The notes below the pieces were generated by a model that saw only the letters and a program-made list of their open reading frames with translations, had not been told where the DNA came from and did no database searches. DNA of 64,000 nucleotides. Source: a bacterium. Lineage in GTDB: Bacteria > UBP18 > UBA7526. Both the position numbers and the translations under genes were made by a program. The stretch covers positions 80,283 through 144,282 of the forward strand of contig JAUWYL010000002.1 in NCBI GenBank assembly GCA_030615855.1. The letters run 5' to 3'. How positions within the stretch are numbered: position 1 is the first letter of the stretch; each line of letters opens with the position of its first letter. Below, one piece after another: positions 27,342 through 35,027 of this stretch.

Positions 27342-28645
27342 CTTTTCTTCCTCCTTTCCTTTACCTTTTTCTCCTTTATTCTTGCTCCTTTTACAATAAG
27401 TTCCAATGCTTTCTTTAATCTTATCTCTTCCCTTAAGCCAGCGAGATGGCTTCTCTCTTTGTTAAAAAAGTCTCTCAAATCTTCTTTTTTCTGGCCAGTG
27501 CTTAAAGCCATCTCCTCTGTTCTCTTCTCTATCTCTTCTTCATTTACTTTAATATTCTCTTGCTTTGCAATTTTCTCTAAGATGAGGGTGCTTTTTACCT
27601 TCCTCTCTGCGCTCGGGCGATACTTTTCCTTTAGCTTCGCCTCCTCAATCCCCATCCTCTTGGGATCTATGCCTTGATAGCGCATCCTGGTTAAGGTCTC
27701 CTCAAGCATAGCCTCCAGTTCCCTCTCAACCATGGCCGCTGGAAGAGGAAAGGGGGTCTTTTTTATCAACCAATCCATTAGGTTATTTCTTAAAAGTCTC
27801 TCACTGTGCTCTGTCTCATATTTTTCTAAATCCTTCTTAATCCTCTTCTTCAGTTCCTCCAAGTTATTGAACTTTAAATCTTTAGCGAACTCATCATTGA
27901 GTTCAGGAAGTTTTTTTTCCTTAATCTCCTTTAAATTTACCTTGAAGAGGACCTCTTTTCCTACTAATTCTTCATTATGATAATTCTTGGGAAAACTTAC
28001 CTTGATCTCTTTCTCCTCTCCTTTTTTCAGACCAATCAACTGATCCTCGAAATTACTGACTAAAGTCTTGGAGCCGATCTCTAAGGAGAAGTTCTTGGCC
28101 TCATTATCCTTGAAGGACTTTCCCTCTATGCTCCCTATAAAATCGATGATTACCCAGTCCCCCTTCTTCGCCGGCCGATTTTTTATACTAGTAAATTCTG
28201 CGTGCCTATGCTGAAGCCTCTCCAGGGCACGATTGATATCCTCTCCTGTGACTATCTTGATGATTCTTTTCGCTTTGAGCCCTTTATACTTTTTTAAAGT
28301 GATCTTCGGTTTTATTTCCACAGTGGCCTTAAAACTCAAGGGCTCATTATCTTCATACTTTACTTCTTCTATCTTAGGCGGGGAGCAAGGAACAAAATCA
28401 TTCTCCTTTAGAGCCTTTTGGCAGGCATCAGGAAGGAGTCGGTCCAGGGCATCTGCTTTTAGGCTTCTGGCAAAATAGGTCTTCAGGACATCGAGGGGAA
28501 CCTTCCCCCTCCGGAACCCAGGTAGCTTGGCTTTCTTCTGCAGATCGATATAGAGGTTATCAAGTTCTTTTTTAACTTTATCTGGGGGAACCTCTATTTT
28601 CAGAGCTACCTTGCATTCTCCCAGTCTCTCTACTTGCGCTTTCAT
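27338..28645 (-). CDS. tig: Trigger factor
   Basis: 435 residues. The N-terminal ribosome-binding domain carries the signature [12 protein letters not shown]. The central FKBP-like domain (about 155-240) contains [17 protein letters not shown], and a long helical C-terminal chaperone domain follows. It is a ribosome-bound folding factor. It begins 18 bp after the end of a broken tRNA-Leu gene and is translationally coupled to clpP. Confidence 0.95.
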   Translation of the reverse strand: MKAQVERLGECKVALKIEVPPDKVKKELDNLYIDLQKKAKLPGFRRGKVPLDVLKTYFARSLKADALDRLLPDACQKALKENDFVPCSPPKIEEVKYEDNEPLSFKATVEIKPKITLKKYKGLKAKRIIKIVTGEDINRALERLQHRHAEFTSIKNRPAKKGDWVIIDFIGSIEGKSFKDNEAKNFSLEIGSKTLVSNFEDQLIGLKKGEEKEIKVSFPKNYHNEELVGKEVLFKVNLKEIKEKKLPELNDEFAKDLKFNNLEELKKRIKKDLEKYETEHSERLLRNNLMDWLIKKTPFPLPAAMVERELEAMLEETLTRMRYQGIDPKRMGIEEAKLKEKYRPSAERKVKSTLILEKIAKQENIKVNEEEIEKRTEEMALSTGQKKEDLRDFFNKERSHLAGLREEIRLKKALELIVKGARIKEKKVKERRKKR

Positions 28646-28662
28646 AGTTATCCTTGCATTCT

Positions 28663-28930
28663 TGGTGCGGACGGAGGGAGTCGAACCCCCAAGCCAAAAG
28701 GCATACGGTCCTAAGCCGTAGCGCCCCGCCCCATTTCCCCTACCTTATATTGCATTGTGGGCGAGAAAGGACTCGAACCTCCACGGGTTTCCCCACATGG
28801 TCCTAAGCCATGCGCGTCTACCAGTTCCGCCACTCGCCCAAAATTACTTATTGTTCGATTAATGAATGGGGCGGGGTAAATCTACCAATGGAGTTTATCC
28901 CGCACATTTATTGTGCGGGGCCACGTCCGC
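28663..28930 (-). pseudogene. Interrupted tRNA-Leu(UAG) carrying an inserted intact tRNA-Leu
   Basis: Read on the minus strand, the pieces are the 5' acceptor GCGGACGTGGC (28930-28920), a D-loop piece ATTGGTAGA (about 28889-28881), and everything from CGCTACGG through the T-arm to CGTCCGC-ACCA (28723-28663). The anticodon loop reads CTTAGGA (UAG). The 5' and 3' acceptor strands pair perfectly, so this was one gene. A 7-bp-stem hairpin (28899-28919) interrupts the D-stem. A second insertion (about 28724-28880), bounded by a perfect 12-bp inverted repeat, carries tRNA-Leu(UAG) 28758-28839. CCA is encoded. Confidence 0.85.
28758..28839 (-). tRNA. tRNA-Leu (anticodon UAG), intact, nested inside another tRNA-Leu
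   Basis: The acceptor GGGCGAG pairs with CTCGCCC. The D-loop is GGAACTGGTAGAC, the anticodon loop CTTAGGA, the long variable arm GTGGGGAAACCCGTG, and the T-loop GTTCGAGTC. CCA is not encoded. The flanks are 12-bp inverted repeats AATGGGGCGGGG (28865-28876) and its complement (28724-28735). Confidence 0.93.
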
Positions 28931-29044
28931 CCGCCTTCGTCCAACTTCTGCCTCTTTTCAGAGTAGACTTCGGCGGGCAAGCTTATTAAGATGGCTCGCC
29001 ATCCGAAGCCTGCTACCTTAAAAATTCAGAAACAAGGCGAAGGA

Positions 29045-29120
29045 TGGTACCCCCACCAGGGCTCGAACCTGGGACACCCTGATTAAGAGTCAGGTGCTCT
29101 TCCAACTGAGCTATGGGGGC
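29045..29120 (-). tRNA. tRNA-Lys (anticodon CUU)
   Basis: GCCCCCA acceptor with one G-U closing pair, D-arm GCTCAGTTGGAAGAGC, anticodon loop CTCTTAA, T-loop GTTCGAGCC and encoded CCA. It is not interrupted. A 28-bp hairpin (29124-29151) precedes it. Confidence 0.93.
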
Positions 29121-29123
29121 TGG

Positions 29124-29151
29124 TCCCGTTGATAACTTCGTATCTACGGGA
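29124..29151. repeat. CCCGTTGATAA..TATCTACGGG hairpin, copy 1
   Basis: A 28-bp imperfect palindrome with a close copy at 45669-45696 (24 to 25 of 28 positions). Confidence 0.75.
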
Positions 29152-29175
29152 CTGGCGCGCCTGGTAGGATTTTTA

Positions 29176-29272
29176 CCCCGTTAGATGTTCTTGTCTCACT
29201 CGCCTCGCCTACTCCCTTAGATGGATGCTACGCCTATCTCACGGGATAAACGACACAATCTATCTAACGGGG
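29176..29272. repeat. 97-bp inverted-repeat element in a tRNA T-loop
   Basis: CCCCGTTAGAT at 29176-29186 and its exact complement at 29262-29272. A looser inverted match continues inward (TTGTC against GACAC-AA). No open reading frame and no tRNA is inside. Confidence 0.8.
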
Positions 29273-29317
29273 CGGGCCCACGACCTAGTGGTCCGACCTC
29301 GCCAAATGCGACTCTAG

Positions 29318-29391
29318 CGCCTCCGGAGGGAGTCGAACCCCCAACTTTGTGGTCCGAAGCCACACGCTCTATCCAATTGAGCTACGGAGGC
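29318..29391 (-). tRNA. tRNA-Arg (anticodon UCG), intact, nested inside a split tRNA-Arg
   Basis: GCCTCCG pairs with CGGAGGC. D-arm GCTCAATTGGATAGAGC, anticodon loop CTTCGGA, T-loop GTTCGACTC. The discriminator is G and CCA is not encoded. Flanks CCTCGCCAAATGC (29297-29309) and GCATTTGCGGGG (29390-29401) are near-inverted copies. Confidence 0.93.
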
Positions 29392-29476
29392 ATTTGCGGG
29401 GCTAATCCGCTGAGCTACAGGCGCTGAAACACGGATAGGCACAGATTTCAGACACAGATGATCACAGATTTACAAC

Positions 29477-29550
29477 AATGCGCTTCGCCTGCCTCGTCTA
29501 AACAAGAACCTGACTTCGTTAGAACCTTGTTTATCCGCGGAAATCCGTAA
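29477..29550. repeat. Diverged TTAGACGAGGCA element and adjacent hairpin
   Basis: An inverted, diverged copy of the element at 20373 (29477-29501) runs into a hairpin made of AAACAAG and CTTGTTT (about 29509-29545). CACAGAT words and their complement flank it (29448-29572). Confidence 0.6.
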
Positions 29551-29573
29551 TCCATCCGTGCTAATCTGTGTTC

Positions 29574-29754
29574 TGGGGTGGCTGATCCCGATTTTACTTA
29601 TTGGGGTGAGCGAGGGGACTCGAACCCCCGACCACTTGAGCCACAGTCAAGTGCTCTAACCAACTGAGCTACGCTCACCATTTTACTAAAATTAAAATCG
29701 GGACGACCACCTGGGCCACAACCAGGTGCTCTAACCAACTGAGCTATAGCCACC
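29574..29754 (-). pseudogene. Interrupted tRNA-His carrying an inserted intact tRNA-His
   Basis: The 5' piece (29754-29704) contains G-1, GTGGCTA, the D-arm and the full anticodon arm with a TTGTGGC loop (GUG anticodon), and ends at GGTGGTCG. The 3' piece TCAGCCACCCCA (29585-29574) restores the acceptor strand, C73 and CCA. The T-arm is replaced by an insertion bounded by a perfect 11-bp inverted repeat, TCCCGATTTTA (29586-29596 and 29693-29703), which begins exactly at both tRNA breakpoints. tRNA-His 29602-29679 lies inside. Confidence 0.88.
29602..29679 (-). tRNA. tRNA-His (anticodon GUG), intact, nested inside another tRNA-His
   Basis: G-1 is present (29679) and pairs with C73. Acceptor GTGAGCG with CGCTCAC, D-arm GCTCAGTTGGTTAGAGC, anticodon loop CTGTGGC, T-loop GTTCGAGTC, CCA encoded (29602-29604). 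Flanked by the 11-bp inverted repeats described for the host. Confidence 0.94.
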
Positions 29755-29811
29755 AAATTTTTGTCCCACAAAAATTTGATCTTGAACCATCCCTCGCTTA
29801 TCAGTTCGGGA

Positions 29812-29888
<77 letters not shown>

Positions 29889-29950
29889 CTCGTCACTGGC
29901 ATTCCCTGTTAGGCAAAGTTCTAGCTAGGCTACCCTTTGGCATAAAAGAT

Positions 29951-30700
29951 TTATCGCCAAGCATGAAAAACCATTCTGTTCTGTTGGATTGCCTGAAAGA
30001 ATGGCCGGCGGGGCTTTTTTATCTTACGACGGATAGCTCTCGCCACTCTGCGGGAAAGAGAGCGGTATTGTGAAACTATCCTAATCTTTCGGAATCCAAC
30101 AGTTTTTAACATAGCTTCCACAGCAGCAGGATTTGGCCCCCACCAACTCGTTGGATCATTCGATAATTCTGCTTCAGGATAAAACCTCATGACTGGACAT
30201 TTAGTCAAAGCCATGTCTACATATGTCTCTAGTACCAATTGATCTCCAGTGACATTGAAAACTCGTTCAAGAGCAAAAAGGGGGTGACGTAAATGATAAA
30301 GCACTCCCAGTAATAGAACTAAATCAAAAACACCGACTTTATCAGGAGAAATGTCATACACATCCATTTCCATATCCTCAACTTTGGAATTGAGAGTTTT
30401 CCGTGCAAGCTCAAAACCTGCCTTCGTACCCCATCCTTCTCTATTTTCTTCATTCCAACAAGGTAAATCAGTTGCCAGAACACGCTTGGCTCCGCGACGC
30501 TCCGCTTCAAATGAATAAAATCCATCCCAAGCACCTATATCAAGCACGGTCTTTCCTCGTAGATTTTCAGGAAGTTTAAGTATCTTTTTCCAGTCTTTAC
30601 GAGGATCAATACAGCCAGGTGTTATTACTCCATTCCCTAAGTCAATCGTGTGCCACCACTTGATTTTCGCTACTTCTTTTTTTAAATCATTTATATTCAT
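29951..30700 (-). CDS. SAM-dependent methyltransferase, CmoB/DUF1698-like
   Basis: 249 residues. The N-terminus KIKWWHTIDLGNGVITPGC, then WKKILKLPENLRGKTVLDIG and WDGFYSFEAERRGAKRVLATD, matches the CmoB-like (tRNA wobble uridine) methyltransferase domain. LGVLYHLRHPLFALE and VLETYVD follow. True CmoB is longer, and look-alikes modify sugars in surface loci, so the substrate is open. It lies alone between tRNA genes, 250 bp from each side, with no operon partner. Its basic C-terminus (SLSRRVARAIRRKIKKPRR) would suit RNA or membrane contact. The flanks 29889-29950 and 30701-30811 show no further gene. Confidence 0.75.
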   Translation of the reverse strand: MNINDLKKEVAKIKWWHTIDLGNGVITPGCIDPRKDWKKILKLPENLRGKTVLDIGAWDGFYSFEAERRGAKRVLATDLPCWNEENREGWGTKAGFELARKTLNSKVEDMEMDVYDISPDKVGVFDLVLLLGVLYHLRHPLFALERVFNVTGDQLVLETYVDMALTKCPVMRFYPEAELSNDPTSWWGPNPAAVEAMLKTVGFRKIRIVSQYRSLSRRVARAIRRKIKKPRRPFFQAIQQNRMVFHAWR

Positions 30701-30811
30701 AATACCCTTCCTCCCTATGGAATTTCGTCTAACGGAAAATAATTGAGATACTTCGTTTATGTCCAGTTCTCACTTTTTATCCGTGCTTATTCGTGTCGTT
30801 ATCCGTGTTCG

Positions 30812-31056
30812 TGGTCGGGGTGCCGAGATTTGCCCGCCTCCGCCAGAGGCGGATGAGCCTCGGGCTCAAGAGGTGGATCCGCCTTCAGCGGAAACTTGGA
30901 CCTGTCCGATTGAGCCAATCTAATTTAATGGTCGGGAAGGCGGGATTCGAACCCGCGACCTCGTGCTCCCAAAGCACGCGCGCTAATCCAAGCTGCGCCA
31001 CTTCCCGTCATTCGGGCTCAATCGGACCGCGCTAAGCCAAACTGCGCCACACCCCG
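30812..31056 (-). pseudogene. Interrupted tRNA-Pro carrying an inserted intact tRNA-Pro
   Basis: The 5' piece (31056-31028) is CGGGGTGTGGCGCAGTTTGG plus CTTAGCGCG, the proline acceptor and D-arm. The 3' piece (about 30834-30812) ends CACCCCGACCA, which pairs with the 5' acceptor and encodes CCA. The anticodon arm is replaced by an insertion bounded by a perfect 13-bp inverted repeat, GTCCGATTGAGCC (30904-30916 and 31015-31027), enclosing tRNA-Pro 30929-31007. A further 70 bp of CCGCCTCCG/CGGAGGCGG palindromes separates the insertion from the 3' piece. Confidence 0.8.
30929..31007 (-). tRNA. tRNA-Pro (anticodon UGG), intact, nested inside another tRNA-Pro
   Basis: CGGGAAG pairs with CTTCCCG. 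D-arm GCGCAGCTTGGATTAGCGC, anticodon loop TTTGGGA, T-loop GTTCGAATC, CCA encoded. The 13-bp inverted repeats of the host insertion flank it. Confidence 0.93.
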
Positions 31057-31072
31057 ATTCCGACCATCGGGA

Positions 31073-31100
31073 CGCCTAAGTCGAACTGCGCCACTTCCCG
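31073..31100 (-). pseudogene. tRNA-Pro 5' fragment
   Basis: CGGGAAGTGGCGCAGTTCGA plus CTTAGGCG equals the acceptor and D-arm of a proline tRNA. It then stops at a CCCGATGG/CCATCGGG-type junction 16 bp before the next proline 5' piece. No matching 3' end was found outside. Confidence 0.75.
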
Positions 31101-31103
31101 TTG

Positions 31104-31685
31104 TTAAAGCATTTCTTCTAATATTTTTTTTGCCTTTCGGAAGGCCTGAGATCTGTGGCTGATTCTATTCTTAATCTCTGGGCCTAGTTCAGCGAAGGTC
31201 TTATTATATCTGGAAGCAATAAAGACGGGATCAAAGCCAAAACCCGCCCCTCCCCTCTCTTTAAAGGCGATCCTTCCTCGATATTTGCCCTCTACTACCC
31301 GGACTTTTCCATCTGGGGTGGCAATGCCTACCGCGCATCTGAAGGTCGCGCCCCTTTTATTGGCGGGAACATCTTTCAATAATTTTAGAAGTTTCCTATT
31401 TCTTTCCCTATCATTTCTGGCGAATCTGGCAGAATAGATCCCCGGCCTCCCTCCTAAGGCATCTACCTCCAGGCCAGAGTCGTCTGCCAATGAAATCCTT
31501 CTTGTTAAGCGAACAACCGCTCTTGCCTTGAGGGTGGCATTCTCTGAAAAACTCCTCCCCTTCTCCTCTATCTCTTTGATCTCGGGGAAATCTTTCAGGG
31601 ATAGAAATTCTACTTTTAATCCTTTTAGAATCTCTCTTATCTCTTTTGCTTTCTTGAGGTTCCTGGTTGCTAAAACTATTTGCAC
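31104..31685 (-). CDS. rdgB: XTP/dITP diphosphatase (Ham1/RdgB)
   Basis: 193 residues. [43 protein letters not shown] and SHRSQAFRK are the family motifs in order. It hydrolyses inosine and xanthosine triphosphates to keep them out of nucleic acid. The start is GTG 31685, inside the end of rph (10-bp overlap). The rph-rdgB pair is a common arrangement. Confidence 0.94.
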   Translation of the reverse strand: MQIVLATRNLKKAKEIREILKGLKVEFLSLKDFPEIKEIEEKGRSFSENATLKARAVVRLTRRISLADDSGLEVDALGGRPGIYSARFARNDRERNRKLLKLLKDVPANKRGATFRCAVGIATPDGKVRVVEGKYRGRIAFKERGGAGFGFDPVFIASRYNKTFAELGPEIKNRISHRSQAFRKAKKILEEML

Positions 31686-32404
31686 GGAAGCTTTCCTAAA
31701 GCCTCTTTTTGGATAGCGATTAGTTTTTCAATCCCCTTGCTTGCCAAACCGATTAGTCTCTCCATCTCGGACTTCGTGAAGGGGTGCTCCTCTGCTGTCC
31801 CCTGAACTTCAACGAACTTCCTTTCTCCCGTCATGACCACATTAATATCTACGCTTGCCTTGGAATCCTCTTTATAGGTGAGGTCGAGAAGAGACTTACC
31901 ATCCACAATTCCTACGCTGGTGGCGGCCACAAAGTCTCTTATTGGCCAAGAGGTTATCTTGCCTTCTTTCTTCAGCCATTTCAGGGCATCGATTAAGGCA
32001 ACGAAGGCCCCAGTAATACTCGCCGTCCTCGTTCCCCCATCTGCCTGTATAACATCGCAGTCTAACCAGATGGTTCTCTCTCCTAAGGCCTTTAAATCGA
32101 CCACTGCCCTTAAGGACCTGCCGATTAGCCTCTGAATCTCATGGGTCCTGCCCTTTAAGATTCCTCTTTCTCCTTCCCGCCTGATGCGCGTGCTACTCGA
32201 TCTGGGAAGCATACTATACTCTGCGGTGATCCAGCCTTCTTCCAATCCCCTTAAGAAGGGGGGAACCCTCTCTTCAATAGAGGCGGTACAGATGACCTTG
32301 GTATCCCCCACTTCGATGAGGCAGGAGCCCTCTGCAGGCTTGATGTAGTTTCTAGTAATCTTTACCTTACGTATCCTATCTGGTGCTCTACCATCAGCAC
32401 GCAT
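31676..32404 (-). CDS. rph: Ribonuclease PH
   Basis: 242 residues. [34 protein letters not shown] and [20 protein letters not shown] are family motifs, followed by [16 protein letters not shown] and [10 protein letters not shown]. It is a phosphate-dependent 3' exonuclease that trims tRNA precursors, which is notable beside the tRNA cluster. It begins directly after the fumarase beta stop. Confidence 0.95.
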   Translation of the reverse strand: MRADGRAPDRIRKVKITRNYIKPAEGSCLIEVGDTKVICTASIEERVPPFLRGLEEGWITAEYSMLPRSSSTRIRREGERGILKGRTHEIQRLIGRSLRAVVDLKALGERTIWLDCDVIQADGGTRTASITGAFVALIDALKWLKKEGKITSWPIRDFVAATSVGIVDGKSLLDLTYKEDSKASVDINVVMTGERKFVEVQGTAEEHPFTKSEMERLIGLASKGIEKLIAIQKEALGKLPCK

Positions 32405-32941
32405 TTATTCTCTCCTAAAAAGGCTCTTTCCTTTGGTATCAACAGCTACTATCACTGGAAAGTCTTCTACCTCTAATCGGTAGATCGCCTCTGGCCCCAA
32501 ATCGGGATAGGCAATTACCTTTGCCTCTTTTATATATCGAGAAAGAAGGGCCCCACACCCTCCCGGGGCAGCGAAGTAGACTGCCTGATGCCTCTTCATG
32601 GCCTCCCTAACTTCTTGGGAACGCTCCCCCTTGCCCATCATTCCTCTGAGGCCCTTCTTTAATAGGGGAATGGTATAGGGATCCATTCTAAAACTGGTGG
32701 TTGGGCCAGCCGAACCAATGACCTTTCCTGGCCGGACGGGAGTTGGCCCGGTATAGTAAAGAATCTGATCCCTTATAGGAATGGGTAAAGATTTCCTTTT
32801 CAAAGCTGCTATCAGTCTTTTATGGCTGGCATCCCGGGCAGTATAGATAGTTCCTGAAATCCTTACCCTATCCCCCACCCTCAATTTTTTCACTTTTTCT
32901 ACGGTTAAAGGAGTTTCTAATTTATAACTTGTTTTTCGCAT
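32405..32941 (-). CDS. fumB: Class I fumarate hydratase, beta (C-terminal) subunit
   Basis: 178 residues from the ATG at 32941. LRVGDRVRISGTIYTARDAS, GSAGPTTSFRMDPY and FAAPGGCGALLSRYI are the signatures of the beta subunit of the two-chain iron-sulfur hydratase (fumarase/tartrate dehydratase). Together with the alpha subunit it interconverts fumarate and malate. The symbol indicates the subunit, not the E. coli fumB isozyme. Confidence 0.88.
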   Translation of the reverse strand: MRKTSYKLETPLTVEKVKKLRVGDRVRISGTIYTARDASHKRLIAALKRKSLPIPIRDQILYYTGPTPVRPGKVIGSAGPTTSFRMDPYTIPLLKKGLRGMMGKGERSQEVREAMKRHQAVYFAAPGGCGALLSRYIKEAKVIAYPDLGPEAIYRLEVEDFPVIVAVDTKGKSLFRRE

Positions 32942-32978
32942 CTTCTCACTTTTCCACCTGCCCACTTCCCCATTTTCC

Positions 32979-33812
32979 CTAGATTATCTTTCGAGCGTAT
33001 CTCAGGGCATGGCAGTTGATGTTGACCGCTACCGGTAATCCAGCGATATGGGTGGGGAAGGTCTCGATATGGACCGCAAGAGAGGTGACCTTTCCTCCCA
33101 GGCCAGAAGGACCGATGCCCAATCCATTGATCTTCTTAAGTAACTCCTTCTCTAAGAATCTAATCTCTTTCTTAGCATGATGCCTTCCTAGGGGACGCAG
33201 GAGGGCCTCCTTTGCCAGGAGACTAGATTTCTCTAAAGTTCCCCCAATTCCTACCCCAACTACAATCGGGGGACAGGGATCGGCGCCCGCCTCCCTCACC
33301 TTCTCCAAGACGAACTCCACAACCCCTTTTCTACCCTGAGAGGGCAGAAGCATTCTGGTTGCCGAAACATTTTCGCTCCCAAAGCCCTTAATGAAGACAG
33401 CGATCTTTAGCCTTTTCCCTTTCACTATCTTAGTATGGATAATGGCTGGGGTATTATTTTTGGTATTTTTTCTATCCAGAGGACTAACGATGGACTTTCT
33501 AAGGTAACCTTCTCTGTATCCTTTCCTCACTCCTTCCTGAATGGCCTCCTCCAGATCCTCGATCCTTATCCCTTCTCCTATCTCTAAGAAGACCTCTACC
33601 ATTCCGGTATCCTGACAGAGAGGATATACTCCCTCTTCTGCTATTCGGGCATTTTCAATTAACTGGCTCAGGACCTCTCTTCCCAGAGAAGAATTTTCCC
33701 TTCTCCTGGCTCTTCTTAGAGCCTGGATTACTTCTTTTGGTAACTGGTAGTTTGCTTCAATACATAACTGGGCTACTACATCCCTGATCCTTTCAGGGCC
33801 AATCCTTCTCAT
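32979..33812 (-). CDS. fumA: Class I fumarate hydratase, alpha (N-terminal) subunit
   Basis: 277 residues. The three cluster cysteines lie in VYPLCQDTGM, GADPCPPIVVGVG and VNINCHALRYA. SPLDRKNTKNNTPA binds substrate. The oxygen-labile 4Fe-4S enzyme type suits anaerobic growth. ATGA overlap with murI upstream. The symbol denotes the alpha subunit of the two-chain enzyme. Confidence 0.88.
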   Translation of the reverse strand: MRRIGPERIRDVVAQLCIEANYQLPKEVIQALRRARRRENSSLGREVLSQLIENARIAEEGVYPLCQDTGMVEVFLEIGEGIRIEDLEEAIQEGVRKGYREGYLRKSIVSPLDRKNTKNNTPAIIHTKIVKGKRLKIAVFIKGFGSENVSATRMLLPSQGRKGVVEFVLEKVREAGADPCPPIVVGVGIGGTLEKSSLLAKEALLRPLGRHHAKKEIRFLEKELLKKINGLGIGPSGLGGKVTSLAVHIETFPTHIAGLPVAVNINCHALRYARKII

Positions 33813-34594
33813 ACTCTCTCTACCTTTTCAATCTCTTTCCCTAAAAATATTTTGCCCAGGCGAGCAAACCTCTCTGGGGCATCGCTCACAAAGAAGGAAT
33901 GTCTGGGAACTCCTTCCCTCGCCAGCAGATTTTTCTCCTCCAGTATTCTCTTAAGTCTCCCAACGGTTGCTCGGGCAGAGTCAATCAGGGAAACCTCTCC
34001 CATGACCTGAGTAATCTCTTTTTTCAACAGAGGGTAGTGGGTACACCCCAGGATGAGAGTATCTATCTCCTCCTCCTTTAAGGGTTCCAGATACTCCCTT
34101 ACAATGAGACGGGTCGCTTCTTTCTCTATCCAACCTTCTTCCACCAGGGGAACGAAGAGGGGACAGGGCTTCTCAATCACAAAGGCCTCTGGTTCTAATC
34201 TCTTCAATTCCTTGGCATATGCCCCACTTTTTATGGTCCCATAGGTTCCGATCACCCCGATCCTCTTATTCTTGGTGACCCTTAAGGCCTCTCCTGCCCC
34301 GGGCCTGATGACCCCGATGATGGGAATGGGGTTTTCTTCCCTCATCTCTTCTAAAGTAAAAGCGGATGCGGTATGGCAGGCAAGGATGACGGCCTTTATC
34401 TTCTTTTTGAGAAGAAAGTGAATATTATCTCGTACTAGACGTTTGATGGTTTGAAAGGATTTTGGGCCATAGGGGAGATGGGCGGTATCCCCGAAATAGA
34501 CGATATCCTCCTGAGGAAGTTGCCTTATGATCTCCTTTACTACCGTCAGTCCTCCCACCCCAGAATCGAAGACCCCAATGGGCCGATCATCCAT
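33809..34594 (-). CDS. murI: Glutamate racemase
   Basis: 261 residues from the ATG at 34594 (AAGGA upstream). PIGVFDSGVGGLTVVKEI and VYFGDTAHLPYGPKS are family motifs. The two catalytic cysteines lie in LACHTASA and LGCTHYPLL. It makes D-glutamate for peptidoglycan. Amidase and GerMN genes upstream share the cell-wall theme. Confidence 0.93.
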   Translation of the reverse strand: MDDRPIGVFDSGVGGLTVVKEIIRQLPQEDIVYFGDTAHLPYGPKSFQTIKRLVRDNIHFLLKKKIKAVILACHTASAFTLEEMREENPIPIIGVIRPGAGEALRVTKNKRIGVIGTYGTIKSGAYAKELKRLEPEAFVIEKPCPLFVPLVEEGWIEKEATRLIVREYLEPLKEEEIDTLILGCTHYPLLKKEITQVMGEVSLIDSARATVGRLKRILEEKNLLAREGVPRHSFFVSDAPERFARLGKIFLGKEIEKVERV

Positions 34595-34794
34595 ATTCAA
34601 TCCTTACTTGGTAAAATACTAAATTTAACGCATTGAATCCTGCTGGACTTAATTCCCAATAAAATTCTTAATGCCCCAAAAGGAAATAAGTAGATCAGAG
34701 AATCAGGGTATCAGTAGGAAGGGTATCAGAAGACCAGAGTATCAGGCTTGAAAGAAGAATTTTCTGATGTTCTGATATTCTGCCCACTGATTTG

Positions 34795-34849
34795 CTGCAT
34801 TCAGAGCATCGCGAAGAATTTAGCCAGCTTGTCTGGCGTCTATTCTGAT
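34795..34849 (+). repeat. 55-bp dispersed element, copy 1
   Basis: Begins CTGCATTCAGAGCATCGCGA, contains TTTAGCCAGCTTGTCTGG and ends GCGTCTATTCTGAT. An inverted copy differing at 3 positions is at 37625-37679. Confidence 0.85.
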
Positions 34850-34875
34850 ATGCTTTTTACCTTGTTGGAAATTGC

Positions 34876-34955
34876 CCGTCCTCCGTAGAAGTAGAACTCC
34901 CGGCCTTCGTAGCCGAAGGCTACTTCGGCGGAGTAGGCTCTACTTCGGAGGATGG
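34876..34955. repeat. Long imperfect foldback with CTTCGGC words
   Basis: GTCCTCCGTAGAAGTAGA at the left mirrors TCTACTTCGGAGGATGG at the right. The centre GCCTTCGTAGCCGAAGGC folds on itself. A similar CCGCCTTCG/CTTCGGCGG foldback is at about 28930-28980. Confidence 0.7.
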
Positions 34956-35027
34956 AGATATTAGACATTAGAAATTTAATGCGTTTGTTTAGAGTTTCGG
35001 ATTTAGGATTTCGAGTTTCTATTTCTT

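Larger units (their letters stand above)
29153..29424 (-). pseudogene. tRNA-Arg split in three by two inverted-repeat insertions
   Basis: Minus-strand pieces: the 5' acceptor and D-arm GCGCCTGTAGCTCAGCGGAT plus TAG (29424-29402), an anticodon-to-T-stem piece TCGGACCACTAGGTCGTGGG (29296-29277), and a 3' piece AATCCTACCAGGCGCGCCA with CCA (29171-29153). Insertion one (29297-29401) carries intact tRNA-Arg(UCG) between near-matching 12-13 bp inverted repeats. Insertion two (about 29172-29276) sits in the T-loop and is bounded by a perfect 11-bp inverted repeat CCCCGTTAGAT. The surviving anticodon side agrees with UCG. Confidence 0.75.
34601..35027. repeat. 427-bp gap made of repeats
   Basis: No gene is visible. 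From left: TATCAG/CTGATA words (34690-34795), a 55-bp dispersed element (34795-34849), a foldback (34876-34955) and ATTTCGAGTTTC-like words next to the GerMN gene. Confidence 0.75.

Noticed and set aside
28872-28945. 5' acceptor of the Leu host as a chance match
   Set aside because: Eleven bases agree exactly with the partner of the 3' acceptor strand and with the conserved bases after it, and a D-loop piece follows in order, so chance is unlikely.
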